Shown here: positions 46,601-57,200 of the stretch, one piece after another
Layout: every line of letters begins with the position of its first letter
Numbering within the stretch: position 1 is the first letter of the stretch
Assembly: GCF_004322395.1 (NCBI RefSeq)
Contig: NZ_SCTW01000133.1
Coordinates: 48,074-112,073, forward strand
DNA: 64,000 nucleotides
Origin: Methylobacter sp.
GTDB lineage: Bacteria; Pseudomonadota; Gammaproteobacteria; Methylococcales; Methylomonadaceae
Direction of reading: 5' to 3'
Notes under the pieces: model-generated
What the model was told of the DNA's origin: nothing
Seen by the model: only the letters and a program-made list of their open reading frames with translations
Databases searched by the model: none
Translations under genes and position numbers: made by a program

Positions 46601-48877
46601 TGAATGAAAGCCGTGCGAAGTAGCAAGACGTGTATGTTCCAATCCTTGCTCGGTACAGCTTTGTAGAAACTTGATCAGTTCGGATTCTTCACCGGAAACC
46701 ACTTGGTTTTCCGCGCTGTTATAAGCTGCAATCGCCAAAGCCGGAAAATCCGGCAACATTGCCTGAACTTTCCGGGCGGAAGCAAATACCGCCGCCATGC
46801 CGCCTTGTCCCGGCGCCTGCTGCATTAACCGGGCCCGATTAACAACCAAGCGTAAACCCTGCTCCAGATCGAATACGCCGGCAATACAGGCTGCGACATA
46901 TTCCCCTAAACTGTGCCCGATCAGGCAAGCCGGCTTTACGCCCCAAGCCAGCCATTGCTTTGCCCAGGCATATTCAAACGCGAATAGAGCCGGTTGGGCA
47001 TTTGCGGTTTCGCTAATTTCCTCTGCGCTATTATCGAGCAATAATCTTTTTAGATCGATTGAGCTAAATTGCTGCAATAGCCGATCGCACTGGTCCACTT
47101 GCTCGGTAAACTCGGGATAATAGCCGTACATTTGCGCAGCCATTCCTGCCCACTGCGAGCCTTGCCCGGTAAATAACAGGCCGACACGCTGCTTGGGTTT
47201 AGTGACAAGCCGATAAGCGCCCGATGCTGCACCTGACTCGGCAAATCGTTCCAGCTGAGTTTTAAATTCATCCGCAGAATCTGCGATTAACACCAGCCGA
47301 TGATTAAATCGAGAGCGTCGAGAATTGGCTGTGTAGCAAATATCGGCCAAATTCGCCTGTTTCTGGCTGAATAGCGGGGCATAATCAGCTGCCAACTGCT
47401 GCAAAGCCGGATAGGTTTTGGTCGATAAAATCAGCAGGTTTAAACCCGGCTGCTTTAACGGCTTTAGTCCGGTTTCAGGTGCTTGCTCGACTATTAAATG
47501 AACATTGGTGCCGCTTAAACCAAAAGAACTGACCGCGGCTATTCGCGGCTTGCCGGAATCGGGCCAGTGTTGACGTTCAAGCGGAATTTTTACCGGCCAG
47601 GATTGCCAGTCGATATGTGAGCTGGGCTGGGTAAAATGCAGATGGGGGAAAATTTCAGCTTCATGTAACGACAAAGCGGCTTTGATTAAACCGGCAATTC
47701 CGGCGGCGGCTTCCAGATGGCCTAGATTGGTTTTTACCGAAGCTACGTAAACCGGTTCTTGATCCCTGTTCTTGCCATAGCTGGCCGCCAATGCCCGCAT
47801 TTCAATCGGGTCTCCCAACGGCGTACCGGTGCCATGCGTTTCTATGTAACCGACTTGCTCCGGCTTTACCCCGGCTGCGGCCAGAGCCGTATTAATCAAC
47901 GCCTGTTGCGACGGCCCTGACGGAATGGTTAATCCGCCGCTCGCACCATCCTGGTTAACCGCCGAACCCCGGATGACCGCCCAAATGGAATCGCCGTGTT
48001 TTTCAGCATCGGATAAACGTTTTAATACAATCGCGCCGCAGCCTTCCGAGCGGATAAAACCGTCCGCATTTTCCGCAAAAGTCTTGCATCTTGCCTCCGC
48101 CGAAAGCATACCGGCACGGCTGAATGCAACGTAAGTTTCCGGCGCCAAGATAACATTAACGCCGCCGGCCAACGCCATATCGCATTCGCCCAGACGCAAA
48201 CTCTGGCAAGCATTATGGACAGCCAACAACGATGAGGAACACGCGGTATCGACGGCCATGCTGGGCCCGGTCAATCCTAACCAATAAGACAAGCGCCCTG
48301 CCAGGATGTTTAATGACGCGCCTGTGCCCAGATAAGCATCGATCCGGTCGATCGGCAGTTTTTTAGCCATGATCGCAGCAAAATCAAAACTGCTGGCCCC
48401 GACAAAAACGCCGGTTTGACTGGAAAATAAATCGCCAGGAACGATATTGGCCTGTTCCAGCGCTTCCCAACACACTTCCAGCCATAAGCGCTGTTGCGGG
48501 TCCATTGCCATCGCTTCGCGCGGGGAAATGCCGAAAAAACCGGCATCGAACCGGTCCAGGTGCTCAATAAAACCGCCTTCCCGAACATACATTTTTCCCG
48601 GCTGTTCAGGGTTGGAATCGAAATAATCGTCAACCTGCCAGCGCCAAGCGGGCATCGGCGTTATCGCATCGCGGCCTTCTCGCAGTAAATCCAGATACGC
48701 CGATAAACCTGCCTCCGCCCCAGGAAAACAGCAGCCCATACCGACAATGGCTATCGCTTCCTTGTGTTGGTTCTGTGCATTTTTAAGCTTTCCCTCTAAC
48801 GCATCGATCTTTCGCAACGCATCCAGCATTAATGCACGATAATCTGTTTTTTGTTCGGTCTTTTCCGTCATCTTCAA
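43616..48877 (-). CDS. Type I PKS module: KS-AT-DH-KR-ACP (PKS3)
   Basis: 1753 residues. N-terminal helical docking segment to about 40, then KS (DTACSSS, Cys 213; ETHGTGTPLGDP; KTNLGHLE), AT (GHSLGEY, Ser 656; HGFHS, malonyl type), DH (intact HRVYGLPVAP, His 951; DLAMQ, Asp 1107), KR (TGGLGALG, Thr 1387; Tyr 1530) and ACP (GLDSL, Ser 1692). The KR stereochemistry fingerprint is mixed (SDDD in the LDD region, but IGQGA instead of PGQGN), so the alcohol configuration is uncertain; dehydration would hide it. Predicted unit: enoyl. The acidic tail (EDEDMLEGEL) faces the TubC dock of NRPS4. The start may be TTG at 48877, overlapping the PKS2 stop, or ATG at 48871. Confidence 0.94.
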   Translation of the reverse strand: MKMTEKTEQKTDYRALMLDALRKIDALEGKLKNAQNQHKEAIAIVGMGCCFPGAEAGLSAYLDLLREGRDAITPMPAWRWQVDDYFDSNPEQPGKMYVREGGFIEHLDRFDAGFFGISPREAMAMDPQQRLWLEVCWEALEQANIVPGDLFSSQTGVFVGASSFDFAAIMAKKLPIDRIDAYLGTGASLNILAGRLSYWLGLTGPSMAVDTACSSSLLAVHNACQSLRLGECDMALAGGVNVILAPETYVAFSRAGMLSAEARCKTFAENADGFIRSEGCGAIVLKRLSDAEKHGDSIWAVIRGSAVNQDGASGGLTIPSGPSQQALINTALAAAGVKPEQVGYIETHGTGTPLGDPIEMRALAASYGKNRDQEPVYVASVKTNLGHLEAAAGIAGLIKAALSLHEAEIFPHLHFTQPSSHIDWQSWPVKIPLERQHWPDSGKPRIAAVSSFGLSGTNVHLIVEQAPETGLKPLKQPGLNLLILSTKTYPALQQLAADYAPLFSQKQANLADICYTANSRRSRFNHRLVLIADSADEFKTQLERFAESGAASGAYRLVTKPKQRVGLLFTGQGSQWAGMAAQMYGYYPEFTEQVDQCDRLLQQFSSIDLKRLLLDNSAEEISETANAQPALFAFEYAWAKQWLAWGVKPACLIGHSLGEYVAACIAGVFDLEQGLRLVVNRARLMQQAPGQGGMAAVFASARKVQAMLPDFPALAIAAYNSAENQVVSGEESELIKFLQSCTEQGLEHTRLATSHGFHSSCMQPVLTAFADKLAEVKLNSASLPIVSNLTAKLETGCYAEADYWLQHLRQPVQFQQSVDTLQQQGLDLLIEIGPKPVLTGLVRQNAENMPVIAACAGDNSIQAINQALADIVAGGLELDWQSLNSGRLTDLPTYPWQRQRYWPEWFTNQPVSVSDQHPLWGQWLSSSALPDNTEVFELKLTAANRSWLNQHRVYGLPVAPIALLIALIYEAMFKRNGHMDFAIIDLEIERALLIPEQDSITLQLILTDNDSVKILSQKSKTDTWLQHVSANLQQTGNTAQPFLSLADNAAPLSGQQYYQLFAEHGLQYGPSFQGIEQLWQQQNKAVAELNVPQINEQLEAPHPVLLDLAMQLMAAVFKPNSDGLRLPVRIGKIQCFRQDFADSHWIGGELNDAGQVDLSLFNSRKQLQFSISGVEVATVSESRLKQMLMPVSDWDYQLVWRPHVATANNTVRSWLLISDKENTSIADQLLSQGHQVRVLDFKQFAETDLTDVDEVVDLTALSVSTEPAQAMAVCAQLLELLQRLQGHNVRLTLVTRQAQGEFCRQLNYAGAALWGMATVLLQEHAELNPRIIDSNADRQLLTALLDSSGEQRLIATDQEIFAQRLQRYKSKSETQILIDSQASYLVTGGLGALGLATACWLIRQGARHLYLTSRQQNPRLPAELQALQHQHADLELVIFQTDITQAQAVEQLFADITQSGRPLKGIIHCAGFSDDDLLLNQSAQRLEQLNRVKLQAAALLDKASRPIPLDFFWLYSSLNALLGNIGQGAYAAANAAMDALAWQRNHEGFPALSINWGPWQNGMQQQSSDAMREFWQQSGLGLIDEERAGAVLDQLINRQNGQVCIVNFDWQKVSKSLSYSAAPGLLKELVPANNVAMAINTAEYLERLRMAEPEQIRELLADWVKQQLAQILKLPISQLELGSSLSSLGLDSLAAVEFRSLMRKTLQTEVPVSQLLQSDGWGLIDYLENSLSQSGQAIAEPINEDEDMLEGEL
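43626..43631 (-). promoter_or_regulatory. Ribosome-binding site deciding the TTG start of NRPS4
   Basis: GGAGGG on the minus strand lies six bases before the TTG at 43619-43617, inside the last codons of PKS3 (…Leu-Glu-Gly-Glu-Leu-stop). This strong Shine-Dalgarno favours the TTG over the ATG a few codons downstream, which would cut into the TubC domain. Confidence 0.75.
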
Positions 48878-51800
48878 TCCATGGAGGCCAGGCGCTGTTC
48901 CAGTAAAGCCGAAAGTTCCTGCTCTGAATAATCGTCCAAATTATCTGCCGCCGATTCCGTTTCTTGTGTAAATTCGACGAGCAACTGCTGACTCAGATAA
49001 TTTAGCAAAGCCTCAATTGTAGGGTAATCGAACAACAGCGTCGAGGGCAATTGAAGATCCAAAGCCTGATTTAATTTACGGGTAAATTCCATTGCCAATA
49101 ACGAATCAAAACCTATATCGAACAGGCGTTGCCGGATAGCCAGATTCGCACTGTCCGGGTTACGTAGTACCTGGGCAATGTGTTGGCGCACAGCCTGCTC
49201 CAGTATTGTCAGCCGTTGAGAAAGACCTGCTTGATTTAATTGCCGGATTAAACCGCCTGTTTGCTTATCGTCTTTATCCGTCTGCGCTGTTAGCATCGGT
49301 TGATAAAAATTAGGCGCTTTAAACGGCAAAGCCGCAAAAAACTCGGGCCAGCGCACCGGCATTACAGCCACTTGCGGTAAAAACTGGCTTAACAGGCGCT
49401 CGAACAAAGCCAAACCTTGGGCAGGCTGAATAAGATCGAAGCCTTTCTCGGACATTGCCGCTTCGGCATCCGCCAACATACCGACACCGCTCCAGCCGCT
49501 CCAATTAATCGTCAATGCGGGCAAACCCTTGCTTTTTCTGTTCAGCATTAAAGCATCGACATAGGCATTCGCAGCCGCATAATTGCCCTGTCCCGGTGCG
49601 CCGGTCAAAGCGGCCAATGATGAGAACACGACAAAGAAATCCAAAGTCTCGGCGGATAGCGCTTTATCCAGAAGTTGCAAAGCATTAACTTTGGCCGACC
49701 ATGGCTTGTTGAAATCGGCCTGGGTCATATTCAATAAAGCGCCGTCATTTAATACCCCGGCTGCATGAACGACGCCCGCCAGAGCCGGTAATGATTGCAA
49801 TTGTTCCAACAAAGCATCAATGCCTTGTTGTTGCGCCAAATCGGCCGCCACGCCGACAACTCTGGCACCCTGTGCAATCAATTGTTGCAGTTTTGACTCG
49901 GCAATGCCGGACAAACCGCTGCGACTGACAATGACAACGCAATCTGCGCCGTTTTTGACCAGCAGCTCAACCACAGCAAAACCCAACGCACCGGAACCGC
50001 CTGTTACGAGATACGTTTTGTTCTTAACAATTTGTACAGTCTGCTCGCTTTGCGCCCTTGAATAAGGCATCAATCTGGCCGCATAGCATTGCTTGGCTTG
50101 CAAGGCCAACTGCTGCTCATTGGCTAGGCCCGATAAAGCGATAGCCAATAAATCTTCATCGACGACATTCATATCGGCGACATCCAGCATCTGCCAATGC
50201 CGCTGAGGAAATTCCAGCGCCGCGGTTTTTAGCAGGCCGACGACTGCGTTTTGCTTTGGGCAGACAGGCACATTATCAATCGCGGCGGCATTATTAGTTA
50301 ATAGTGTGACTTTAACGGGAATAGACTGCTTTTCTATTGCCTGAATCAATGCCAAAAAACCCAAGCAGGCACTGCTGTCGCTCCCAATAAAGTCCTGAGC
50401 GCAATAAACCAGATGCGCATTTAAACCGGCCGTTTTGTGGTTTTGCCAATAACTCTGATCCTGCAAATTTTCCGGGCTGACCAAGGTTAACTGAGATTGT
50501 CTGCGCTGCAATTTAGCGATTAACTGCTTAGCCGTTTCAGTCCCTATACAAAAAATATATTCATCATCCGGCTGACGGACTAAGTCGGCTTCATTCAGCA
50601 ATTGCCAATCCGGTTTATAAAGCCAAGTGTCCAGTTTTTTATTTGCCAAAGCCGCTAAAGCCTGTTCGGACACGGGCTGAAAAGTGACTCCTTGCATTTT
50701 CAGGGACACCGTCCCCGAGCAACTTAAAACGATATCGACTTTGCTTGCATTAGCTCCACTGACTGAAACCTGGGCATGACATTCCGCATCCTGTTTAGTC
50801 GATTGATAAAAATCAATGCGCTCTACAGACACCGGCAGCCAAGTTTTATCGCCTTCGGTTTCGCCCAGCGCCACTCCGGCGGTTTGCATGCAGCCGTCCC
50901 AAACTGCCGGATGGAGCGAGTAGCCGAGCTCAACAGGCATAGCCTTAAGGCGTGTTAATGCCGACTGAGGCTTAAAGTCAATTTGGCTAAGCACTTTAAA
51001 GGTATCGCCGTAAACAATATCCCTTTCCTGAAACTGCTGATAAAGCCGTTCCGGCGCTAAGCTTTGCGGGTAATCGCGCTGTGTCGGCGCATATAAATCC
51101 GTATGTTCCAGAACATCGGTTTCAGCCGTTAAGTGGCGTTGCCAGGACGCATCGCCGACACGGGAAAAAATACTGAGCTGGTAGTGCTGCGCATTTTCGC
51201 GCGCTTGAATTTGAATGTGCGTTGGTTCATCCGGAGACAGGATCAAAGGCTGCTCTATGCTAATATTTTTCAGGCTTAACGCGGTAGTTTTACCCAGCTG
51301 CTGCGCTGCCGCCAAGACCATTTCGAGCAATGCCGCCAAAGGCATCAATACAAGGCCAAACACCCGATGTTCGGACAAATAAGCCGGCGCTTGCGGCGTC
51401 AGCCAGGATTCAAAATAAACAGTTTTGGTATCTGCCAAATCCAGACGCTTATGCATTAATGGATGCAGTTTTTGCGTATTATCCGATTGCTTCGATTTTA
51501 AAGCCTGATCCGGCAACCAATAACGCTTTCCGGAGAAAGGATAAACCGGCAACACCGGACGCGCGCCTTTGGGTGGTTCAACAAAAACCTGTTGCCAATC
51601 TAAATCAAAGCCACCGACATATAACTGGGCCGCGCAATGCAACAAGCTATCCGCTTGCTTAGGCCGCACACTGGCAAAAACCTGCTTGGACTCGACAGCA
51701 TTAGCCGATAGCATCGGCGATAGAACCGGTTTAGCCCCGCATTCCAAAAACGCAGTACAACCGATTTCTTGTAAAGACTTAATGCCCTCGGCAAATAATA

Positions 51801-54231
51801 CCGGTTCGCGGCAGTGTTGCAGCCAATACGCGGCCGTTGACATTTCATCGCCTGCCGCCTGCCCGGTACTATTGGAGATTAATGTCATGAAGGGTCTACT
51901 GAAAGTCACCTTGGCTAATTTCTGCTGCAACGCAGGTAAAACGGGTTCCATTAGCCTCGAATGAAATGCATGGGAAACCTGCAACGGCGTACAGTTAATG
52001 CCTTGTTCTTCAAGTCGCTGTTGAGCCAGATCGACCAGCAGTTTCTGTCCGGATAAGACACAGTGCTGCGCTGAATTAATCGCCGCTATATCCAACTCCT
52101 GTAAATCACCGGACAATAATTCGCTTACTCGCTTAGCGTCGACAGAGACAGCCAGCATACCGCCCTGACCCGGAGCTTGCTGCATGATTTGCGCACGGGC
52201 AGCAACCAATTGCAACGTTTCCCCCAGGCTGAGCACACCGGCCACGCAAGCGGCGACATATTCCCCCAGACTGTGTCCCATCACGGCATCCGGTTCAATG
52301 CCCCAGGATTGCCATAAGCGGTACAGCGCATAATCAACCGCAAAAATTGCCGGTTGCGCATAGCAGGTTTGTTGCAATTGCTGCTCGCTGCTTTCAAATA
52401 ACAAGCTTTGCAGCGGCATGTCCAAAAGCTCGCGCAGGTATTCGGCGCATTGATCGATTGTCTGTTTAAAAACCGGCCAACGCTGGTACAAATCCTGAGC
52501 CATACCGGGATATTGCGAGCCCTGGCCGCTAAAAATCATAGCCAGCTTAGGCTTTTGCTGCGCTTTGCCGGAAATATATAACCCGTCATAAGTGAGGCCT
52601 TGAGACAAAGCCGATAACGCCTGCTCGAATTGTTTTTTATTTGTCCCGACTATCACCGCGCGTTCGTTGAAATCGGCTCTCCCTTTAGCTGCCTGATAAC
52701 ACACCGAGTCTAAACTTAAGTCATGCTGTTGCAGCCATGTTTGATAGGAACCGGCAAGCTTCGCTAGTGAACCGGCGCTATTTGCGGAAAGCTTTAACGG
52801 CAAGGCAAGTTCACTGGCCGTCTGATCGGCTGTTTCCTGCTCAGGCGATTCTGCCAACAGAACATGAACATTGGTGCCGCTTAAGCCAAAAGCGCTGACG
52901 CCCGCGACCCGGTTTTGCCCTTCTGCGACCGGCCAGGGCATTAGCCGCTTGAGCACTTTAATCGGAATCGATTGCCAGGGAATATGAGAGCTTGGCGTGG
53001 TAAAGTTCAGGTGCGGCGGCAGCATTTTATTTTGCAGCATCAATACCGCCTTGATAAAACCGGCGATCCCGGCCGCACCTTCGGTATGTCCGAAATTGGT
53101 TTTCAACGATCCGATGTACAACGGATTATCGTCGGAACGCTGACCGAGAACGCTACTTAGCGCGCTAACTTCAATCGGGTCGCCTAAAGATGTGCCGGTG
53201 CCGTGAGCTTCGATATAACCAACCTGCGACGGGCTTAGCGCAGCATCCGCCAATGCCGCTTTCAGCACCGCTTCCTGAGCTCTCTCGCTGGGCACGGTCA
53301 AGCCGCTGCTACGGCCGTCGTGATTGGCGGCGCTGCCTTTAATGACCGCGCAAATAGGATCGCCTGCTTGTAAAGCATCAGATAGGCGTTTTAACACGAC
53401 CAATCCTACGCCATCGCCCCGGCCGATGCCGTCGGCCTTATCGTCAAAGGTTTTGCATAAACCGTCTTCCGCCAGCATCATCGCCTGGCTTTCAGTGATG
53501 CCTGCACGAGGCGATAATTGCAGGTTAACACCTCCGGCCAGAGCCATATCTATTTCTTTACTGCGTAAACTTTTAACCGCCAGGTGCACGGCCAATAACG
53601 ATGAGGAGCAGGCCGTGTCGATGACCATAGCCGGGCCTTGCAAACCATAATAGTACGCCAGCCGACCGGCCAAAAGACTGGGCGCATTGCCGGTTCCGGT
53701 ATGCACATCGATAGCCTTTTCATCCTTGATTAACTCGGAGTACTCCTGGGTCATGCAGCCGATAAAAACACCGCCGCGGCTGTTGCGTAAGGTTTTTGGA
53801 TGAATGCCGGTGCGCTCGAATGTTTGCCAACTGGTTTCCAGCAACAGGCGTTGCTGAGGGTCCATCTGTTCCGCTTCGCGGGCGGCAATCGCAAAAAAGT
53901 CGGCATCGAATGCGGCAATGTCGGATAAAAATGCGCCGTAACGGCTGCTGATTTTGCCTGGAGTTTGCGGCTTTGCATCGTAATATTCCGACAACGGCCA
54001 ACGCTCGGCAGGCACTTCCGAGCGAGCGTTTTTGCCTTCGGACAAGAACTGCCATAAGGCCTCCGGCGAATCGCAACCGCCCGGAAACCGGCAACCCAAC
54101 CCAATAACCGCAATCGGCTCATGCTCGGCTTGTTGGTACTGAGCCAGCTTGCTGCGCAACTCGCGCAATTCGTCCAGCGCCCTGCGCATTAAGGCCTGTT
54201 GTTTATCCTGCTCAGCCATCGATCTGTCCAT
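48874..54231 (-). CDS. Type I PKS module: KS-AT-DH-KR-ACP (PKS2)
   Basis: 1785 residues. An N-terminal coiled-coil-like docking segment (ALMRRALDELRELRSKLAQ) is followed by KS (DTACSSS, Cys 208; EAHGTGTSLGDP; KTNFGHTE), AT (GHSLGEY, Ser 654; HAFH, malonyl), DH (HRVFGLVLMP, His 955; DGCMQ, Asp 1112), KR (TGGSGALG, Thr 1410; LND and PGQGNY, Tyr 1551, B-type) and ACP (GFDSL, Ser 1710). All catalytic residues are present, so the module should add a trans-enoyl unit. The C-terminal tail ends in a short amphipathic helix (EQELSALLEQRLASMD) like that of PKS1, suiting helical docking to PKS3. The start at 54231 overlaps PKS1 by 20 bp; a second ATG at 54219 is equally possible. Confidence 0.95.
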   Translation of the reverse strand: MDRSMAEQDKQQALMRRALDELRELRSKLAQYQQAEHEPIAVIGLGCRFPGGCDSPEALWQFLSEGKNARSEVPAERWPLSEYYDAKPQTPGKISSRYGAFLSDIAAFDADFFAIAAREAEQMDPQQRLLLETSWQTFERTGIHPKTLRNSRGGVFIGCMTQEYSELIKDEKAIDVHTGTGNAPSLLAGRLAYYYGLQGPAMVIDTACSSSLLAVHLAVKSLRSKEIDMALAGGVNLQLSPRAGITESQAMMLAEDGLCKTFDDKADGIGRGDGVGLVVLKRLSDALQAGDPICAVIKGSAANHDGRSSGLTVPSERAQEAVLKAALADAALSPSQVGYIEAHGTGTSLGDPIEVSALSSVLGQRSDDNPLYIGSLKTNFGHTEGAAGIAGFIKAVLMLQNKMLPPHLNFTTPSSHIPWQSIPIKVLKRLMPWPVAEGQNRVAGVSAFGLSGTNVHVLLAESPEQETADQTASELALPLKLSANSAGSLAKLAGSYQTWLQQHDLSLDSVCYQAAKGRADFNERAVIVGTNKKQFEQALSALSQGLTYDGLYISGKAQQKPKLAMIFSGQGSQYPGMAQDLYQRWPVFKQTIDQCAEYLRELLDMPLQSLLFESSEQQLQQTCYAQPAIFAVDYALYRLWQSWGIEPDAVMGHSLGEYVAACVAGVLSLGETLQLVAARAQIMQQAPGQGGMLAVSVDAKRVSELLSGDLQELDIAAINSAQHCVLSGQKLLVDLAQQRLEEQGINCTPLQVSHAFHSRLMEPVLPALQQKLAKVTFSRPFMTLISNSTGQAAGDEMSTAAYWLQHCREPVLFAEGIKSLQEIGCTAFLECGAKPVLSPMLSANAVESKQVFASVRPKQADSLLHCAAQLYVGGFDLDWQQVFVEPPKGARPVLPVYPFSGKRYWLPDQALKSKQSDNTQKLHPLMHKRLDLADTKTVYFESWLTPQAPAYLSEHRVFGLVLMPLAALLEMVLAAAQQLGKTTALSLKNISIEQPLILSPDEPTHIQIQARENAQHYQLSIFSRVGDASWQRHLTAETDVLEHTDLYAPTQRDYPQSLAPERLYQQFQERDIVYGDTFKVLSQIDFKPQSALTRLKAMPVELGYSLHPAVWDGCMQTAGVALGETEGDKTWLPVSVERIDFYQSTKQDAECHAQVSVSGANASKVDIVLSCSGTVSLKMQGVTFQPVSEQALAALANKKLDTWLYKPDWQLLNEADLVRQPDDEYIFCIGTETAKQLIAKLQRRQSQLTLVSPENLQDQSYWQNHKTAGLNAHLVYCAQDFIGSDSSACLGFLALIQAIEKQSIPVKVTLLTNNAAAIDNVPVCPKQNAVVGLLKTAALEFPQRHWQMLDVADMNVVDEDLLAIALSGLANEQQLALQAKQCYAARLMPYSRAQSEQTVQIVKNKTYLVTGGSGALGFAVVELLVKNGADCVVIVSRSGLSGIAESKLQQLIAQGARVVGVAADLAQQQGIDALLEQLQSLPALAGVVHAAGVLNDGALLNMTQADFNKPWSAKVNALQLLDKALSAETLDFFVVFSSLAALTGAPGQGNYAAANAYVDALMLNRKSKGLPALTINWSGWSGVGMLADAEAAMSEKGFDLIQPAQGLALFERLLSQFLPQVAVMPVRWPEFFAALPFKAPNFYQPMLTAQTDKDDKQTGGLIRQLNQAGLSQRLTILEQAVRQHIAQVLRNPDSANLAIRQRLFDIGFDSLLAMEFTRKLNQALDLQLPSTLLFDYPTIEALLNYLSQQLLVEFTQETESAADNLDDYSEQELSALLEQRLASMD

Positions 54232-57200
54232 TTTCCAGTTTTAACAACTCCTGCTCCAGCAGCATCGCAATATCGTCTTCCGGCTCATCTTTGGGTAAAT
54301 CTTCCGGTTTTGCCTGTTCGGCAAAAAGGCCGGAAAAGATGTCGGTTATCAGAAAATCCAATAACTCGTCAACGGAGGGATACTTAAACGCCAGCGTCGA
54401 TGGCAGCGCCATATTGACCGCTTTTTGCAGACGATTCCTCAACTCCAGCGTCATTAATGAATCCATGCCCAGCTCGGAAAAGCCGGTCCCAGTGGCTAGT
54501 TGCCCTGTGTCCGTCAGCCCCAAAACCGCAGACACTTGTTCGATCAAGTAATTGCGCAAGAACCGTTGGCGCTGCGCTATAGGCAAAGCACTTAGTTGTT
54601 CGGATAAGAATGGCTGCTCGATTTGCTTAACCGGTTGCAAGGCTTTGGTCAGGGATGAACGGTTAAACTTAAACTGCTGCCAATCGACATTGAACAAACC
54701 CAGTTGCGCCGATTGAGGCTGGGCCAGTACTTGGTCAAGAAAAGCGAACGATTGTCCGGCGGTTAATTTGGCCATGCCCGACAAAGCCAGATTGTTGTCC
54801 TGCTGCACATCCGCCATCCCTGCCCCGGCCCAAGGCCCCCAGTTAATGCTCAGCCCCGGCAAACTCTGTTGCTGCCGCCACTGCATAAACGCATCCATAA
54901 AACTGTTGGCCGCCGCGTAGTTGCCTTGGCCGGGAGCGCCCAATAAAGCCGCAATCGACGAGTAAGCGATAAAACAGTCCAGCTTGAGCCCTTGGCTGTA
55001 TTGATGCAAATTCCATAAGCCTGCCACTTTGGGCGTCAGCACTTGTTCCAGCTGTTTCGAATCGAGATTGGCGATTACGCTGTCATTCAAGACCCCGGCT
55101 GCGTGAATAATGCCGCGCAAATCAGCGCCATATTGTTCCAACACCGATTTAACTTGCTCGGCATCCGCCACATCGGCTTTAACTTCAATGACTTTAATGC
55201 CTAGCCGCTCAATATCCGCCAGTTGCTGTTTAGCCGCTTCCGGCAGGCCATTACGCGACATTAAAATCAATTTGCCGATGCCTTTTTCCGCCAGCCACTG
55301 CGCGGTTTGCAAAGCCAGAGCGCCGGAGCCTCCGGTCAGTAAATAAGTTCCTTGCCAACTGACTTGTTCGAGCTGTTTAAACTGGGCTGCGTGTAATCTG
55401 GGCGCATACAGGCTGGCTGAGCGCAAAGCGATTTCAGTTTCCGCCGACTCGGCTTTCAGAATTTGTACAATTTGGTCGACCGAAACTTCGGACTGATCCA
55501 AATCCAGCCACTGGCACGGGGTTAACGGATATTCATGATTAAAGCTACGGAGCATTCCGGATATTAATTCCACCGCCGGATCGATTGAATCCTGTTCGAC
55601 AGCCTTTCTGGCTTGCCGGCTGACAACGGCAATGTTCAGCTCCGGCTTTGCTATGATTTTTTGTAAGTAAAGCAATAAACTCTCGGCGTTTTGCTGAGCC
55701 TTAGCTACGCTATCCGCTCCTGGCTGCGTCGTATCCAGACACAGCATCACCCCTTGAGCCTGATGCCGATCCAAGCGGATAAAATCTTCCAGACTCAGCC
55801 ATTGCGCCCAATCGGCAGTCTCGGCAACCGTTCGGGCTAGCGCCTGTCCGACCACCAGCCAACGGTCTGTAACCGGCTCAGCTTTAAGATCCGCTGTTGC
55901 AGCAATCTTTACCCATTCAACCTCATAAACATTTTTTTCCAGCAGCAGAGCCTGCTGCATTGCTTTTTGATCGGCCTTACGCAAGGTAATGCCGGATAAC
56001 TCGACAAGAGCTTGGCCTTGATCGTTAAACAGCGTTACTTGTCCTCTGATGAAGCCTTGTTGGCCTATCGCGTCATCATCCAAACGGGCATAACACCATA
56101 AATCGCCCAGCCTGTTTTCAGCCGCCAACTGCAATTGATCGATCGCAACTGGAATGTACGTTTGGGTGTACTGTTCCGGCACTGCTGCACCCAATAATTG
56201 GAAACAGGCATCGATTAAACCGGGCGGCACGCCAAAAGCTTTATCAGCCACATCAAGCGGGCGAATCCGCGCCAAAGCTTGGTGCCGCCCTTTTAACATC
56301 TGCCTAAACCAACGAAAACTGTCGCCCAATTGCACCTGTTGGTTGGTCAGTAATTGATAAAAACCTTCCACATCGATAGGTTCGGGACATTGCTGCTGAA
56401 GTTCAGCCGCATTAAATAAAGCCGGGCTGCCGATCGGGCTTTCAGTCATTAATGCCTGCATATGCTCTGTAAAATCGGCACGCTGTTCATCGATCAGGGT
56501 AATGACTTTGACTTGATACTGACGATCGCCCGCCGAAGTCAGCCCGACTTGCAATAAACGCTGCTCCTGCTCTTTAAGCTGCAAGGCTTCGATAAACTCG
56601 ATATTTGCAATTTTAAACGCTTTGCCGGTAAATATTTCCCTGCCTGCCGCCGCCAGGGCCGACAAATGGCAGGCTCCGGCAACCACCACTTGATTGAACA
56701 CCTTATGATCCAGCAAAAAAGGTAGCTGTCGGCAACTGATTCTGCCCTGATACAAATCGCCGGCCCATAAAGGCGATTTGATAGATTGTTGCAGCATCGG
56801 ATGAATGCTTAAATCCGGCCCGATAGCTGTCTTTGCCCCAGCTGGGGTAAACCAGTAGCGCTGCCGTTGCCAAGGATAGTTAGGCAAGTTCATCAGCGCT
56901 CTACGCCGGCCTTGATAAAAGGCGGGCCAATCAACCTGATAACCCGATTGGTACAAAGCCGCTACAACTTGCTGACTGGCATGCCAGTCATTGCCTGTTG
57001 ACTCTAGCGAACAAAATGCAGTGACGGAAGCTTGTTGCGCCAATGCTGTGAGTATCGGTCTGGCACCCAACTCAATAAAAAAATTGCCTCCCAGTTGCTC
57101 GGCCGTCGCTAATGCCTGTTTAAACAATACCGGTTGCCTGGCATGTTGCAGCCAGTAATCAACGCCGGTTAATGCTTCAACTTCCGGCTGCCCGGTCAAA

